Part shown: piece by piece, positions 27,834 to 36,663 of the stretch
How positions within the stretch are numbered: position 1 is the first letter of the stretch
Layout: each line of letters starts with the position of its first letter
Source: Clostridium thermopalmarium DSM 5974
Lineage (GTDB): Bacteria > Bacillota > Clostridia > Clostridiales > Clostridiaceae
Length of the DNA: 64,000 nt
NCBI RefSeq assembly: GCF_002995795.1
Contig: NZ_PVXN01000065.1
Coordinates: 1-64,000, forward strand
Direction: 5' to 3'
Notes under the pieces: model-generated
Told to the model about the DNA's origin: nothing
What the model saw: the letters and a program-made list of their open reading frames with translations, nothing else
Databases searched by the model: none
Program-made: the position numbers and the translations under genes

Positions 27834-30479
27834 CTACTTAGCTTCGTACCAGCTCTCCCCTATGTTCACATCTGCTTCTAGTGGAACTGAAAGCTTCATA
27901 ACATTCTCCATCTTTTCAACTACAAGATTTTTTACTTCTTCAAGTTCATCTTTATATACATTTAATATTAATTCATCATGGACCTGAAGTATGAGAGTAC
28001 TTTTTAAATTTCTTTTTTTAAGTTCTCTGTAGACATTTACCATAGCTAACTTTATAATATCTGCTGCACTTCCTTGTATTGGAGTATTCATAGCAAGCCT
28101 TTCTCCAAGAGCCCTTACCATCTTGTTTTTGGACTGTATTTCCTGTATATGCCTTCTTCTATTCATTATCGTCGTTACAAATCCATCTTTTTCAGCCTGC
28201 TTTATAGTATTATCTATATACTTTTTTATATTAGGATATCTATCAAAATAGGTATCTATAAATTCCTGAGCTTCTTTTCTAGACACATGTATATCTTCAG
28301 AAAGGCTAAATGCTCCTATACCATACACTATTCCAAAGTTTACTGCTTTTGCGTTACTCCTCATAAGTGGAGTTACTTCATCTACAGGCACCTTAAATAC
28401 CTCAGAAGCTGTCATAGTATGAATATCACTATGATTTTTAAATGCTGCTATAAGTTTTTCATCTTCTGCAATATGAGCAAGCACTCTCAGCTCTATTTGA
28501 GAATAGTCTGCAGAAAGTATAACACATTCTTCATTATTTGGTACAAAGACCTTTCTTATTTCTCTTCCCATTTCATACTTTATAGGTATATTTTGAAGAT
28601 TTGGTTCTGTGCTTGATAGTCTTCCCGTAGTAGTTACAGTCTGATTAAAACTAGAATGTATCTTATTATCTACATCTATTACATTTTTTAATCCTTCTAC
28701 ATAGGTTGAATCTAACTTGGTTATCTGCCTATACTCTAGAATTTTTGATATTATAGGGTGTTTATCTTTTAACTTTTCTAGGACTTCAGCATTAGTGGAA
28801 TATCCTGTTTTTGTCTTTTTCACCACTGGTAGATCCAGCTTTTCAAACAAAATTTTTCCTAGCTGCTTTGGAGACTTTATATTAAACTCTTCATCTGCAA
28901 GAGAGTAGATTTCTTTTTCTAAAGCCTCTATTTCTTTTTTAAATTTCTTTCCTATTTCAATGAGCTTTTCCTCATCAACTTTAAAGCCCTCATACTCCAT
29001 GTCCGCTAAAACCTCTACAAGCGGAAGTTCTACTTCATAGAATAACTTTTCCATATTAAATTTATGTATTTCTTCATCTAACTTCTTGTATAAATTTTTT
29101 AAATAATATGTTTCATTAACTTTAACAATATCTTCTTCCCCTTCGATATTTATATTAAGTTTTTCTTTTATCATTTCTTTTAATATGTAATCTTTGTTTG
29201 AAGGTTCTATTAAATAAGCAGCTATTTTTGTATCAAAAATTACCCCTTTTAAACTTATTTTATTCTTTTTTAAGACTACATAAGCCATCTTAGCATCATG
29301 GCATACTTTTTGTATATTTTCATCCTGAAAAAGTTTTTTTAGTAGAGATAATAACATTTCTTCATTTTCTTTATACATCTCTTCAATATTGATTATATAT
29401 ACTTTATCATCGAAGCTTAAATAAATTTTGTTAAATTTGGACTTAGAATAGATGGAAGCATCAATAAACTCAAATTGAAGATATACTATATTATTAATAT
29501 TTTCTATTAACTCTGAAAATGCTTTTGTGCTTTTTATTTCTTCATAATTTACTTTAGAAATTTCTTCACTTTCATTTGTAGCCTCTTTATCTTTAGAATC
29601 CGTGTTATCTTTCTCTTCCAATTTCTCTAAAAGAGACTTGAATTCTAATTCTTTAAAAATCTGTTTAACTCCCTCTACATCATAAGTTTCCTTAGATTTT
29701 ATATCGTCTAGATCTATATCAATAGGTACATCTGTAACTATTGTTGCAAGTTTTTTACTAAAAATAGCCTGTTCTCTATTCTCTATGAGATTTTCTTTTA
29801 TCTTCTTACCACTTATATTATCTATATTTTGCAGTAAGTTTTCTATGCTTCCATATTCTTTTATAAGTTTAAAAGCTGTTTTGCTTCCTATTCCAGGAAC
29901 TCCTGGTATATTATCAGATTTATCTCCCATAAGTCCCTTTACATCTATAAATTGAGTAGGAGTAACTCCGTATTCTTCTATCATCCTATTTTTATCATAA
30001 ATTTCTTTCTCGCTTATTCCCTTTTTAGTTATAACAACTTTTACATTATCTGTAGCAAGCTGAAGAGCATCTCTATCTCCTGTTACAATATAAACCTCGA
30101 TGCCTCTCTCTTCTGCAAATCTTGATAAAGTACCAATCAAATCATCTGCCTCAAAACCATCTATTTCAAATATATTTATAGCCAACTTTTCTAGCAATTC
30201 CTTAAGCACAGGGAACTGCTCTCTAAGCTCTGAAGGCATCTTTTCTCTTCCAGCTTTATAGTCATCATACTCTTTATGCCTAAAAGTAGGAACTGTTCTA
30301 TCAAAGGAGGTTACTATATAATCTGGCTCTATTTCTTCCTTCATTTTCAAAAGCATTTTTATAAAACCATATATAGCATTTGTATGCATACCTTCAGAAT
30401 TAGTAAGATCAGGTAAAGCAAAAAAAGCTCTATACATAAGACTATGCCCATCAAGTATTAATAATCTTTCCTTTTTCAT
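27834..30479 (-). CDS. polA: DNA polymerase I
   Basis: An 881-residue family A polymerase. Domain order is 5'-nuclease (about 1-290, with LLILDGHSLMYRAFFAL and DVKGLMGDKSDNIPGVPGIG), a degenerate 3'-5' exonuclease (about 305-470) and polymerase (about 480-881). Polymerase motifs are complete: A (LSADYSQIELRVLAH), B (RSNAKAVNFGIVYGIG) and C (LQVHDEL). In the exonuclease domain the DxE motif is replaced (VYLQFEF) and the second Asp is missing (CHDAKMAY), so proofreading is probably absent, as in Bacillus and Thermus enzymes. ATG after TGGAGG was preferred to the start ten codons upstream. Confidence 0.96.
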   Translation of the reverse strand: MKKERLLILDGHSLMYRAFFALPDLTNSEGMHTNAIYGFIKMLLKMKEEIEPDYIVTSFDRTVPTFRHKEYDDYKAGREKMPSELREQFPVLKELLEKLAINIFEIDGFEADDLIGTLSRFAEERGIEVYIVTGDRDALQLATDNVKVVITKKGISEKEIYDKNRMIEEYGVTPTQFIDVKGLMGDKSDNIPGVPGIGSKTAFKLIKEYGSIENLLQNIDNISGKKIKENLIENREQAIFSKKLATIVTDVPIDIDLDDIKSKETYDVEGVKQIFKELEFKSLLEKLEEKDNTDSKDKEATNESEEISKVNYEEIKSTKAFSELIENINNIVYLQFEFIDASIYSKSKFNKIYLSFDDKVYIINIEEMYKENEEMLLSLLKKLFQDENIQKVCHDAKMAYVVLKKNKISLKGVIFDTKIAAYLIEPSNKDYILKEMIKEKLNINIEGEEDIVKVNETYYLKNLYKKLDEEIHKFNMEKLFYEVELPLVEVLADMEYEGFKVDEEKLIEIGKKFKKEIEALEKEIYSLADEEFNIKSPKQLGKILFEKLDLPVVKKTKTGYSTNAEVLEKLKDKHPIISKILEYRQITKLDSTYVEGLKNVIDVDNKIHSSFNQTVTTTGRLSSTEPNLQNIPIKYEMGREIRKVFVPNNEECVILSADYSQIELRVLAHIAEDEKLIAAFKNHSDIHTMTASEVFKVPVDEVTPLMRSNAKAVNFGIVYGIGAFSLSEDIHVSRKEAQEFIDTYFDRYPNIKKYIDNTIKQAEKDGFVTTIMNRRRHIQEIQSKNKMVRALGERLAMNTPIQGSAADIIKLAMVNVYRELKKRNLKSTLILQVHDELILNVYKDELEEVKNLVVEKMENVMKLSVPLEADVNIGESWYEAK

Positions 30480-30677
30480 TTTTATAAACCTCCATATTTC
30501 ATCGCACATTACAACCGTTTTTCCATAGTTACTATAACTAGTTTACTCATTTTCTTTATTTATATCAATAAGAATGGTAAAATATTAAGTATAATTTAAC
30601 AAAATCTTTAACCTTGCCCATTGATAATTGTTCAATATAATATCTATAGATATTATCATCTTTATAAATATTGGTGC

Positions 30678-30706
30678 TTGACTTAATTTAGCTAATATGA
30701 TATTAT
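30678..30706 (+). promoter_or_regulatory. Promoter of tRNA-Leu(CAA)
   Basis: TTGACT, a 17-base spacer and TATTAT end 16 bases before the mature tRNA 5' end, a normal spacing for a tRNA promoter. Confidence 0.72.
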
Positions 30707-30722
30707 AATTTTTGTGATATGT

Positions 30723-30804
30723 GCCGCTGTGGCGGAATGGCAGACGCATTCGACTCAAAATCGAACGGGAAACCGTGCGAGTTCGACTCTCGCCAGCGGC
30801 ACCA
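30723..30804 (+). tRNA. tRNA-Leu, anticodon CAA
   Basis: An 82-nt class II tRNA with encoded CCA. The acceptor arms are GCCGCTG/CAGCGGC, the anticodon stem is TTCGA/TCGAA with loop CTCAAAA (anticodon CAA, decoding UUG), the variable arm is CGGGAAACCG and the T loop is GTTCGACTC. It is the only plus-strand gene between polA and the liv operon. Confidence 0.95.
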
Positions 30805-30838
30805 AAAAGACTTTGAAGAATTTTTCAAAGTCTTTTTT
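30804..30838 (+). terminator. tRNA-Leu(CAA) terminator
   Basis: AAAAAGACTTTGAA and TTCAAAGTCTTTTTT arms begin at the CCA end of the tRNA. Confidence 0.9.
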
Positions 30839-30856
30839 ATTTTGTAAATCAGCAAA

Positions 30857-30883
30857 TAAAAAATCCACCAGCTAAGCTGGTGG
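30857..30883 (-). terminator. liv operon terminator
   Basis: CCACCAGCT/AGCTGGTGG is a perfect palindrome followed on the minus strand by ATTTTTTATTTG, 27 bp past livF. Confidence 0.92.
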
Positions 30884-30910
30884 CACATGACTAATAATTC
30901 CTTCAATAAT

Positions 30911-31615
30911 TTAAGCACCAAGATATGCACTTTTTATGCTTTCATCTTCTAAGAGTTCCGATGCTCTGCCCTCCATTTCAACACGTCCATTCTGTATTAC
31001 ATAAGCCCTATGGGCAATCTTTAGTGCCATGGAAGCATTCTGCTCTACAAGCAACACTGTGGTACCAGATTTATTAATATCTTCTATTATGGAAAATATC
31101 TGTCTAACAACTAAAGGTGCAAGTCCCATAGAAGGTTCATCTAGAAGAAGCAATTTAGGTCTTGACATCAGAGCACGTCCTATAGCAAGCATCTGCTGCT
31201 CTCCTCCTGACAGCGTTCCTGCCATCTGACTCTTACGTTCTAAAAGCCTTGGAAAAATTTCAAATACCTTTTCATAATCCTTTTTGATTTCAGATTTATA
31301 TTTTCTAGAATAAGCTCCCATCTCCAAGTTTTCCATAACAGACATATTAGCAAATACTCTTCTTCCTTCAGGTACATGAGAAATTCCAAGTGAAACCATA
31401 TTATTTGCATGCACTTTATTTAATTCATTTCCTTCAAAAACTACCTTTCCTACTTTAGGTTTCAATATTCCTGATATTGTTTTAAGTGTTGTTGTCTTTC
31501 CAGCTCCATTTGCACCTATTAAAGTAACAATTTCCCCTTGATTTACTTTTAAACTAATCCCTTTTAAAGCGTGAACCGCTCCGTAATACACGTTAACATC
31601 AACAAGCTCTAACAT
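30911..31615 (-). CDS. livF: Branched-chain amino acid ABC transporter ATPase LivF
   Basis: A 234-residue ATP-binding subunit. Walker A is IGANGAGKTTTLK, the signature is LSGGEQQMLAIGRAL and Walker B is LLLLDEPSMGL. Features of the LivF branch are the short length and EGRRVFANMSVMENLEMGAY. With LivG it energises import of Leu, Ile and Val. It starts 2 bp after the livG stop with GGAGGTG as its ribosome site, and is the last gene of livJHMGF. Confidence 0.94.
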   Translation of the reverse strand: MLELVDVNVYYGAVHALKGISLKVNQGEIVTLIGANGAGKTTTLKTISGILKPKVGKVVFEGNELNKVHANNMVSLGISHVPEGRRVFANMSVMENLEMGAYSRKYKSEIKKDYEKVFEIFPRLLERKSQMAGTLSGGEQQMLAIGRALMSRPKLLLLDEPSMGLAPLVVRQIFSIIEDINKSGTTVLLVEQNASMALKIAHRAYVIQNGRVEMEGRASELLEDESIKSAYLGA

Positions 31616-31617
31616 CT

Positions 31618-32391
31618 TTAGTTTTCACCTCCAAGATAGGCTCTAATAACCTCTGGATTACTTTGTATTTCTTCTGGAGTTCCTTTTGCAATAAGTCTTC
31701 CGTAATCTAACACATAAATTTTGCTGCATACAGACATTACGAGAGACATATCATGTTCTATAAGAATTATAGTTATATTAAACTTGTCTCTAATCCATTT
31801 TATAAGATTCATAAGTTCATGGGTTTCATTTGGATTCATTCCTGCTGCTGGTTCATCAAGAAGTAAAATCTTAGGATCTGCTGCAAGTGCTCTTGCTATC
31901 TCTAATCTTCTTTGTTCACCATAAGGCAGATTTTTGGCTAGTTCTTCTTTTTTATCATAAAGATTAAAAACCTGTAAAAGTTCCTTTACTTTTTTATTGG
32001 CTTTCTCTTCTTCCTTATAATAAGAAGAAGTTCTAAATAGAGATGAAAATAGCTTATACTCAATATTTTTGTGAAATCCCACTCTTATATTTTCTTCCAC
32101 AGTCATTTCACCAAATAACCTTATATTTTGAAATGTTCTAGCTATGCCAGAAGTAGCTATTTGATAAGGCTTTATTTTGCTAGGATAAATTTCCTCATCA
32201 AACTTATAAATTATCTGCCCTTCTGTGGGATTATAAATACCAGTAAGCAAATTAAAAAAAGTACTCTTTCCTGCACCATTAGGCCCTATAAGTCCAACTA
32301 TTTCCCCATGCTCTATTTTCATTCTTACTTCACTTACTGCCTTTACCCCACCAAAAGACATGGAAATATTATTTACCTCAATTACTGACAT
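31618..32391 (-). CDS. livG: Branched-chain amino acid ABC transporter ATPase LivG
   Basis: A 257-residue ATP-binding subunit with Walker A (IGPNGAGKSTFFN), signature (LPYGEQRRLEIARAL), Walker B (LLLLDEPAAGMNP) and the C-terminal LivG-type extension (LIAKGTPEEIQSNPEVIRAYLG). The gene overlaps livM by 14 bp. I prefer the second of two in-frame ATGs because AAGGGGAG is better spaced to it. Confidence 0.94.
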   Translation of the reverse strand: MSVIEVNNISMSFGGVKAVSEVRMKIEHGEIVGLIGPNGAGKSTFFNLLTGIYNPTEGQIIYKFDEEIYPSKIKPYQIATSGIARTFQNIRLFGEMTVEENIRVGFHKNIEYKLFSSLFRTSSYYKEEEKANKKVKELLQVFNLYDKKEELAKNLPYGEQRRLEIARALAADPKILLLDEPAAGMNPNETHELMNLIKWIRDKFNITIILIEHDMSLVMSVCSKIYVLDYGRLIAKGTPEEIQSNPEVIRAYLGGEN

Positions 32392-33319
32392 TTTCAATTC
32401 TCCCCTTCTTAAATAATTTAAATTTATGATTTCCCATTAGTCCCTGTGGTCTATATACCATTATTAAGAAAAGTATAACTGAATATATAACCATTCTAAG
32501 CTCCGGAAATCCTTGAAGTAGAAGAGATATTATAGAGAGCACTACTGCTCCCATAATTGAACCCATAATACTTCCCATACCACCAAATACCACTATAACT
32601 AATATATCTATAGATTTCATAAATCCAAAGGCATCTGGTTTTATGAAATAAAAGTATCCAGAGTATAATGCACCTGCAATTCCTGCAAAAAAGGCTCCTA
32701 TTCCAAAAGCTAATACCTTATAAAAAGTAGTATTAATTCCTACAGATTCCGCTGCAATCTCATCTTCTCTAATTGCTATGCAGGCTCTTCCACTTTTGGA
32801 CTCTACAAAATTTTTTATTATAATAATAGTGGCTGCAGCCATAGCAAATAACCATGTCCAATTTGTATACTGTGGTATATCATTAAATCCGCTGGCTCCA
32901 CCTAGATACTCATTATTAAGAATAACTATTTTTATAATTTCTCCAAAACCTAGTGTCGCTATAGCAAGATAATCTCCTTTTAATCTTAGAGTAGGAATTC
33001 CTATTACAATTCCTGCAATAGTAGCAATTGCTGCTCCAATTAATAAACTGACAGAGAATGGTAACCCTAATTTTGCAGTTGCTACAGCTGAAGCATAAGC
33101 ACCAATAGACATAAAGGCTGCATGTCCTAATGAAAATTGTCCTGTAAACCCTGTAATAAGATTTAAACTTACAGCTAGTATTATATTAATGCCTATAACC
33201 ACAAGATTAAGCATAATATAGGAGTCTATGATTCCCATCCTTGTTAGCACTTCTCCTAATAAGTATAGGAAAAGTATTAAAGCAGTAGTTATTATATTAT
33301 TTTTACTTAATATTTTCAT
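32378..33319 (-). CDS. livM: Branched-chain amino acid ABC transporter permease LivM
   Basis: A 313-residue permease with about nine membrane helices. Conserved LivM segments include NLITGFTGQFSLGHAAFMSIGAYA, ATLGFGEIIKI and VVFGGMGSIMGSIMGAVVL. It pairs with LivH to form the membrane channel. GAGGAGAGG precedes the ATG, 11 bp after livH. Confidence 0.94.
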   Translation of the reverse strand: MKILSKNNIITTALILFLYLLGEVLTRMGIIDSYIMLNLVVIGINIILAVSLNLITGFTGQFSLGHAAFMSIGAYASAVATAKLGLPFSVSLLIGAAIATIAGIVIGIPTLRLKGDYLAIATLGFGEIIKIVILNNEYLGGASGFNDIPQYTNWTWLFAMAAATIIIIKNFVESKSGRACIAIREDEIAAESVGINTTFYKVLAFGIGAFFAGIAGALYSGYFYFIKPDAFGFMKSIDILVIVVFGGMGSIMGSIMGAVVLSIISLLLQGFPELRMVIYSVILFLIMVYRPQGLMGNHKFKLFKKGRIENVSN

Positions 33320-33330
33320 TTCCTCTCCTC

Positions 33331-34215
33331 CTATACTTTTTCCTTTACATTTTTGCCTAAAAGTCCATTAGGCTTGACTAAAAGTATCAATATCAATATG
33401 GCAAAAGCTACAGCATCTTTATATAATGATCCTCCATATGCACTTACCATAGTTTCAGTCATTCCAAGGAGATATCCTCCGAAAACTGCTCCTGGTATAA
33501 TTCCTATTCCACCTATTACTGCAGCTACAAAGGCTTTAAGTCCAGGAACTACGCCCATTAAAGGATTAATAGAGTTATAGTATACACCTATTAAAACTCC
33601 AGCAACTCCTGCTAGAGCAGAACCAATTGCAAAGGTAAAAGATATAGTCCTGTCAATGCTTACCCCCATATACTGAGCAGCTTCTTTATCCATAGCAACA
33701 GCTCTCATTGCTTTGCCAATCTTTGTTTTATAAATTATATATTGAAGCAGCAACATCAATATAACAGTAATTACAATTATATATATATCTATAGTATTTA
33801 ATATTACGTTACCGCTAAATAACTTTATACTGTTATTTTCAAGTACCGGTGGAAAAGTCCTAGTTTCAGCATTAACAAAATACATAGTCCCATACTCTAT
33901 AAAAAGAGAAACTGATATAGCAGTTATAAGCGCAGCAATTCTAGTAGAATTTCTGATAGGCTTGTATGCCACTTTTTCCACTATAATGCCTATAATCGCA
34001 CAGGAAAACATAGATACAAGAAGTGCAGGAATAAAACTGAGATGAAAAAAGGTTGTAGCTGCAAAACCTATATAAGCTCCTAACATATATATGTCACCAT
34101 GTGCAAAATTTATGAGATTTATAATTCCGTAAACCATAGTATATCCTAATGCAATCAGCGCATAAATACTTCCTAAAGAAAGTCCATTAATTAATTGTTG
34201 TAAAAATTGCCTCAT
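33331..34215 (-). CDS. livH: Branched-chain amino acid ABC transporter permease LivH
   Basis: A 294-residue permease. Family segments are LINGLSLGSIYALIALGYTMVYGIINLINFAHGD and VIGGIGIIPGAVFGGYLLG. The frame is open 19 codons further upstream, but AAGGAAGTGATAAAG precedes the ATG at 34215, which gives the normal MRQFLQQLINGL start. A long hairpin stands between livJ and this gene, possibly setting the binding-protein:permease ratio. Confidence 0.93.
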   Translation of the reverse strand: MRQFLQQLINGLSLGSIYALIALGYTMVYGIINLINFAHGDIYMLGAYIGFAATTFFHLSFIPALLVSMFSCAIIGIIVEKVAYKPIRNSTRIAALITAISVSLFIEYGTMYFVNAETRTFPPVLENNSIKLFSGNVILNTIDIYIIVITVILMLLLQYIIYKTKIGKAMRAVAMDKEAAQYMGVSIDRTISFTFAIGSALAGVAGVLIGVYYNSINPLMGVVPGLKAFVAAVIGGIGIIPGAVFGGYLLGMTETMVSAYGGSLYKDAVAFAILILILLVKPNGLLGKNVKEKV

Positions 34216-34239
34216 CTTTATCACTTCCTTTTTAAATTG

Positions 34240-34288
34240 TATTAAAGAGTACAAATACTGTTTCAAATCCATATTGTACTCTTTAATG
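34240..34288 (-). terminator. livJ-livH intercistronic hairpin
   Basis: ATTAAAGAGTACAA and TTGTACTCTTTAAT are 14-base perfect arms around a ~20-base loop, just after the livJ stop. There is no strong T run, so partial termination or protection of the livJ mRNA 3' end is more likely than full termination. Confidence 0.65.
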
Positions 34289-34312
34289 CTAGTTATTCTT
34301 TTGATTTAGTTT

Positions 34313-35491
34313 TTATTTAGCATCTAGTTTTTTCAAGAAAATTTGTTCTCCATCTTTCATTTGAAGTATAGTAATTGATTTTATTGGGTTGTGGTTCTCA
34401 TCTATAGTAATTATGCCTGTTACACCTTTAAAATCTTTAGTTGATGCAATAGCATCTTTAAGTTTTATAGGATCTGCTTCTCCAGCTCTTTTTAAGGCAT
34501 CTACACAAAAATATGCTAAATCATATCCAAGAGCGTTAAATGCATCTGGTTCTTTGTTATATTTGTCTTTAAATGCTTTTTGGAAATTAACAACTTCTGA
34601 TGAAGTGTCTTTTGAAGAGTAATGATTTGTAAAGTAAACTTCATTCAACGCAGACTTTCCTGCTAGCTCTACAAGCTTTGGAGATTCATAGCCATCTCCT
34701 CCAAGTATAGGAATATTAATTCCTAATTCTCTAGCTTGTTTTATTATTAATCCAACTTCTTCATAGTAACCAGGTAAATATATTACATCTGGATTTAATC
34801 CTTTGATATTTGTAAGTACTGCTTTAAAGTTTGTATCTTTTGATTGATAGGCCTCTTCACTTAAAACCTTTCCTCCAAACTTTTCAAAGGTTTCTTTAAA
34901 ACTTTTGGAAAGTCCCTTGCTATAATCACTAGAACTGTCTACAAGTAAAACTGCATTTTTCTTTCCTAAATCCTGATAAGCAAAGTTAGCCATTATAACT
35001 CCTTGGAAAGAATCGCTAAAACAGGTCTTAAAAATAAACTCTCTAACCTTACCATTACTATCTACTGTAACATCATCAGCAGTAGCAGATGCAGAAATTA
35101 AAGGTACCTTATTCTGAATAGCTACTGGAGCCGCCCCTTTTGTATTACCAGATGTGGCAGGACCAAGTATAGCTACAACCTTATCTCTAGTTACAAGCTT
35201 TGATGCAACGTTAGCAGCTTCTGCTGGTTCAGATTTATTATCAACTTTTACAGGCTCTATCTGTTTCCCTAAAACTCCCCCTGCCTTGTTTATTTCTTCA
35301 AAGGCTAGTTCAATACCTTGAACCAAGCTTTGCCCATAGGTTGCTGCTTGTCCAGATAATTCATAATCTAAACCTATCTTTATGGTTTCTGCACCTCCAT
35401 TGCTTGATGTAGTTTGTGTGTTTTTCCCGCATCCTGTTACTGCCCCTGTAACAAATAATGCTGTTAGAAACAATGCTAATTTCTTTTTCAT
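34313..35491 (-). CDS. livJ: Branched-chain amino acid ABC transporter binding lipoprotein
   Basis: A 392-residue type I periplasmic-binding-fold lipoprotein. The signal peptide ends in a lipobox TGAVTGCGKN, with Cys24 the acylation site. The mature part has the Leu/Ile/Val-binding features IKIGLDYELSGQAATYGQSL, GVLGKQIEPVKVDNKSEP and AILGPATSGNTKGAAPVA. It captures branched-chain amino acids outside the membrane for LivHMGF. AAAGGGGG precedes the ATG; the frame upstream of it runs through the T-box terminator and is not coding. Confidence 0.93.
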   Translation of the reverse strand: MKKKLALFLTALFVTGAVTGCGKNTQTTSSNGGAETIKIGLDYELSGQAATYGQSLVQGIELAFEEINKAGGVLGKQIEPVKVDNKSEPAEAANVASKLVTRDKVVAILGPATSGNTKGAAPVAIQNKVPLISASATADDVTVDSNGKVREFIFKTCFSDSFQGVIMANFAYQDLGKKNAVLLVDSSSDYSKGLSKSFKETFEKFGGKVLSEEAYQSKDTNFKAVLTNIKGLNPDVIYLPGYYEEVGLIIKQARELGINIPILGGDGYESPKLVELAGKSALNEVYFTNHYSSKDTSSEVVNFQKAFKDKYNKEPDAFNALGYDLAYFCVDALKRAGEADPIKLKDAIASTKDFKGVTGIITIDENHNPIKSITILQMKDGEQIFLKKLDAK

Positions 35492-35535
35492 AAAATTTCC
35501 CCCTTTTATTAATGTCCCTAATTTGAAATTATATA

Positions 35536-35766
35536 AAAGCACCTCTACATGTATATAAAACATATAGAGGTGTTTTTTACACTGTACCACTCTACTTCAC
35601 AATTTCACACGGAAATAGGCTCTTTTAGGTTCCATTAAACCCTAGCTTTTTAACGTAGCCTCACGATATAACCTACTTTATTTCAATTATACAATTTCGA
35701 AGTGATCATTGCTATCTAGTTAACCTGGTTCTCAGCCACCCCAGTTCTCTGTAATTAACTTTGTTG
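35536..35766 (-). promoter_or_regulatory. T-box riboswitch controlling the liv operon
   Basis: On the minus strand the leader begins with the Stem I signature AGAGAACTGGGGTGGCTGAG, followed by AACC. The T-box is TAGAG-TGGTACA-GTGT (35579-35594); its UGGU pairs with tRNA ACCA. The flanking TAGAG and GTGT can pair with ACAC and CTCTA just downstream to form the antiterminator, and the same CACCTCTA pairs with TAGAGGTG to form the terminator (35538-35574) with a TTTT tail. The two structures are exclusive. The specifier is tentatively ATC (Ile) at 35704-35706. Uncharged tRNA is thus expected to turn on livJHMGF. Confidence 0.88.
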
Positions 35767-35852
35767 ACAGTTTTGTCTTCATCATAATTTTTAACTCAAT
35801 ATTTATTTTTAATTTTTAAAATTGTCTAAAAAGTGTTAATTTATTATTAATA

Positions 35853-35881
35853 ATAGTATCACGTGCGCAAACATATGTCAA
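35853..35881 (-). promoter_or_regulatory. livJ: Promoter of the liv operon
   Basis: On the minus strand TTGACA, a 17-base spacer and TACTAT form a near-consensus sigma-A promoter about 85 bases upstream of the T-box Stem I. The predicted start is near 35846, giving a ~355-base leader. Confidence 0.82.
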
Positions 35882-35936
35882 CATTCGGAAAACATTTACA
35901 TAAAATTTTTTTAATTCATAATCATAAGTGATAAAA

Positions 35937-36263
35937 TTAACTATTTTTTGAGCTTTTTATATTATCATAGTCCATTTTTTTAGTATTTTGTTGAATATTA
36001 TTAACTGCTGATAGAAGATCGTGCATAAAATTAGCACCTCTTGAAATCAGTACACCTGTTAAGAGTATGCCTATATATGGTATATATGATGGCATACCTA
36101 ACATGGATAGCATGTCCATTTGCGTTGCTGAAGCTATAATTATTCCGATAAATAAAGCACCTATTTTATCAAAGTGAATTTTACCTTTTTGCCATACCAT
36201 TTTTAATGTCTCCCAAACAGCCTCAGCAATCATAGAAACAATTATTAAATTTAAAATACTCAT
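35937..36263 (-). CDS. Small holin-like membrane protein, paralogue A
   Basis: A 108-residue protein with three hydrophobic stretches (about residues 2-20, 32-48 and 57-75) and a polar C-terminus. It is clearly paralogous to the gene at 37.9 kb: both share AEAVWETLKMVWQ, F-FDKIG-L-IG, MDML and LTG-L-SRG-NFMHD. The small size and topology recall phage holins, but no lysis genes are nearby, so the role is unknown. GAGGAGGAC precedes the ATG. Confidence 0.68.
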   Translation of the reverse strand: MSILNLIIVSMIAEAVWETLKMVWQKGKIHFDKIGALFIGIIIASATQMDMLSMLGMPSYIPYIGILLTGVLISRGANFMHDLLSAVNNIQQNTKKMDYDNIKSSKNS

Positions 36264-36337
36264 TTTTTAGTCCTCCTCATGTATAACTCACAGATATTTA
36301 TTAAAATTCTATATTATTTAATAAAATCCATTTATAT

Positions 36338-36535
36338 CTATATGCTTACTGAAATTTTATACAGCAAATATAATAAATAAAGCATAAAAACACAAAAAAC
36401 TCCACATCTTATGAAACTCATATAATCTGTATTTTTCTTTTCTTTTTTCTCTTCTTTTTTAAAGCACTCACTAAGATCTTTTAACGATTTCCCTACTTCT
36501 TCATGTATGATTTCTTGTAAATCTTTTTTATCCAT
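36338..36535 (-). CDS. Small tail-anchored membrane protein
   Basis: A 65-residue protein with a charged, helical N-terminal part (MDKKDLQEIIHEEVGKSL, then KKEEKKEKK) and one C-terminal membrane helix (about residues 41-62). GGAGGTGAG lies just before the ATG chosen; the longer frame begins upstream of it. It may belong with the holin-like gene 74 bp downstream. No family recognised. Confidence 0.6.
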   Translation of the reverse strand: MDKKDLQEIIHEEVGKSLKDLSECFKKEEKKEKKNTDYMSFIRCGVFCVFMLYLLYLLYKISVSI

Positions 36536-36663
36536 ATACTCACCTCCTAAGTAAATATATGATGAAAAAAAAGAAAACTTTCGTATGTTTTTTATTAACT
36601 TGATAAAAACATAAATCATATAATAATTTATATGATTAAATTTCTTTTAAGAGGTGATTATCC

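Noticed and set aside
28074-28616. 180-codon plus-strand frame opposite polA
   Set aside because: Antisense of conserved polymerase motifs; composition (Tyr/Phe/Ile-rich) is that of a complement frame.
30703-30930. 75-codon minus-strand frame spanning the tRNA-Leu(CAA) gene
   Set aside because: It reads the complement of the tRNA (the familiar WRESNSHG-type product) and the terminators; no ribosome site. Not a gene.
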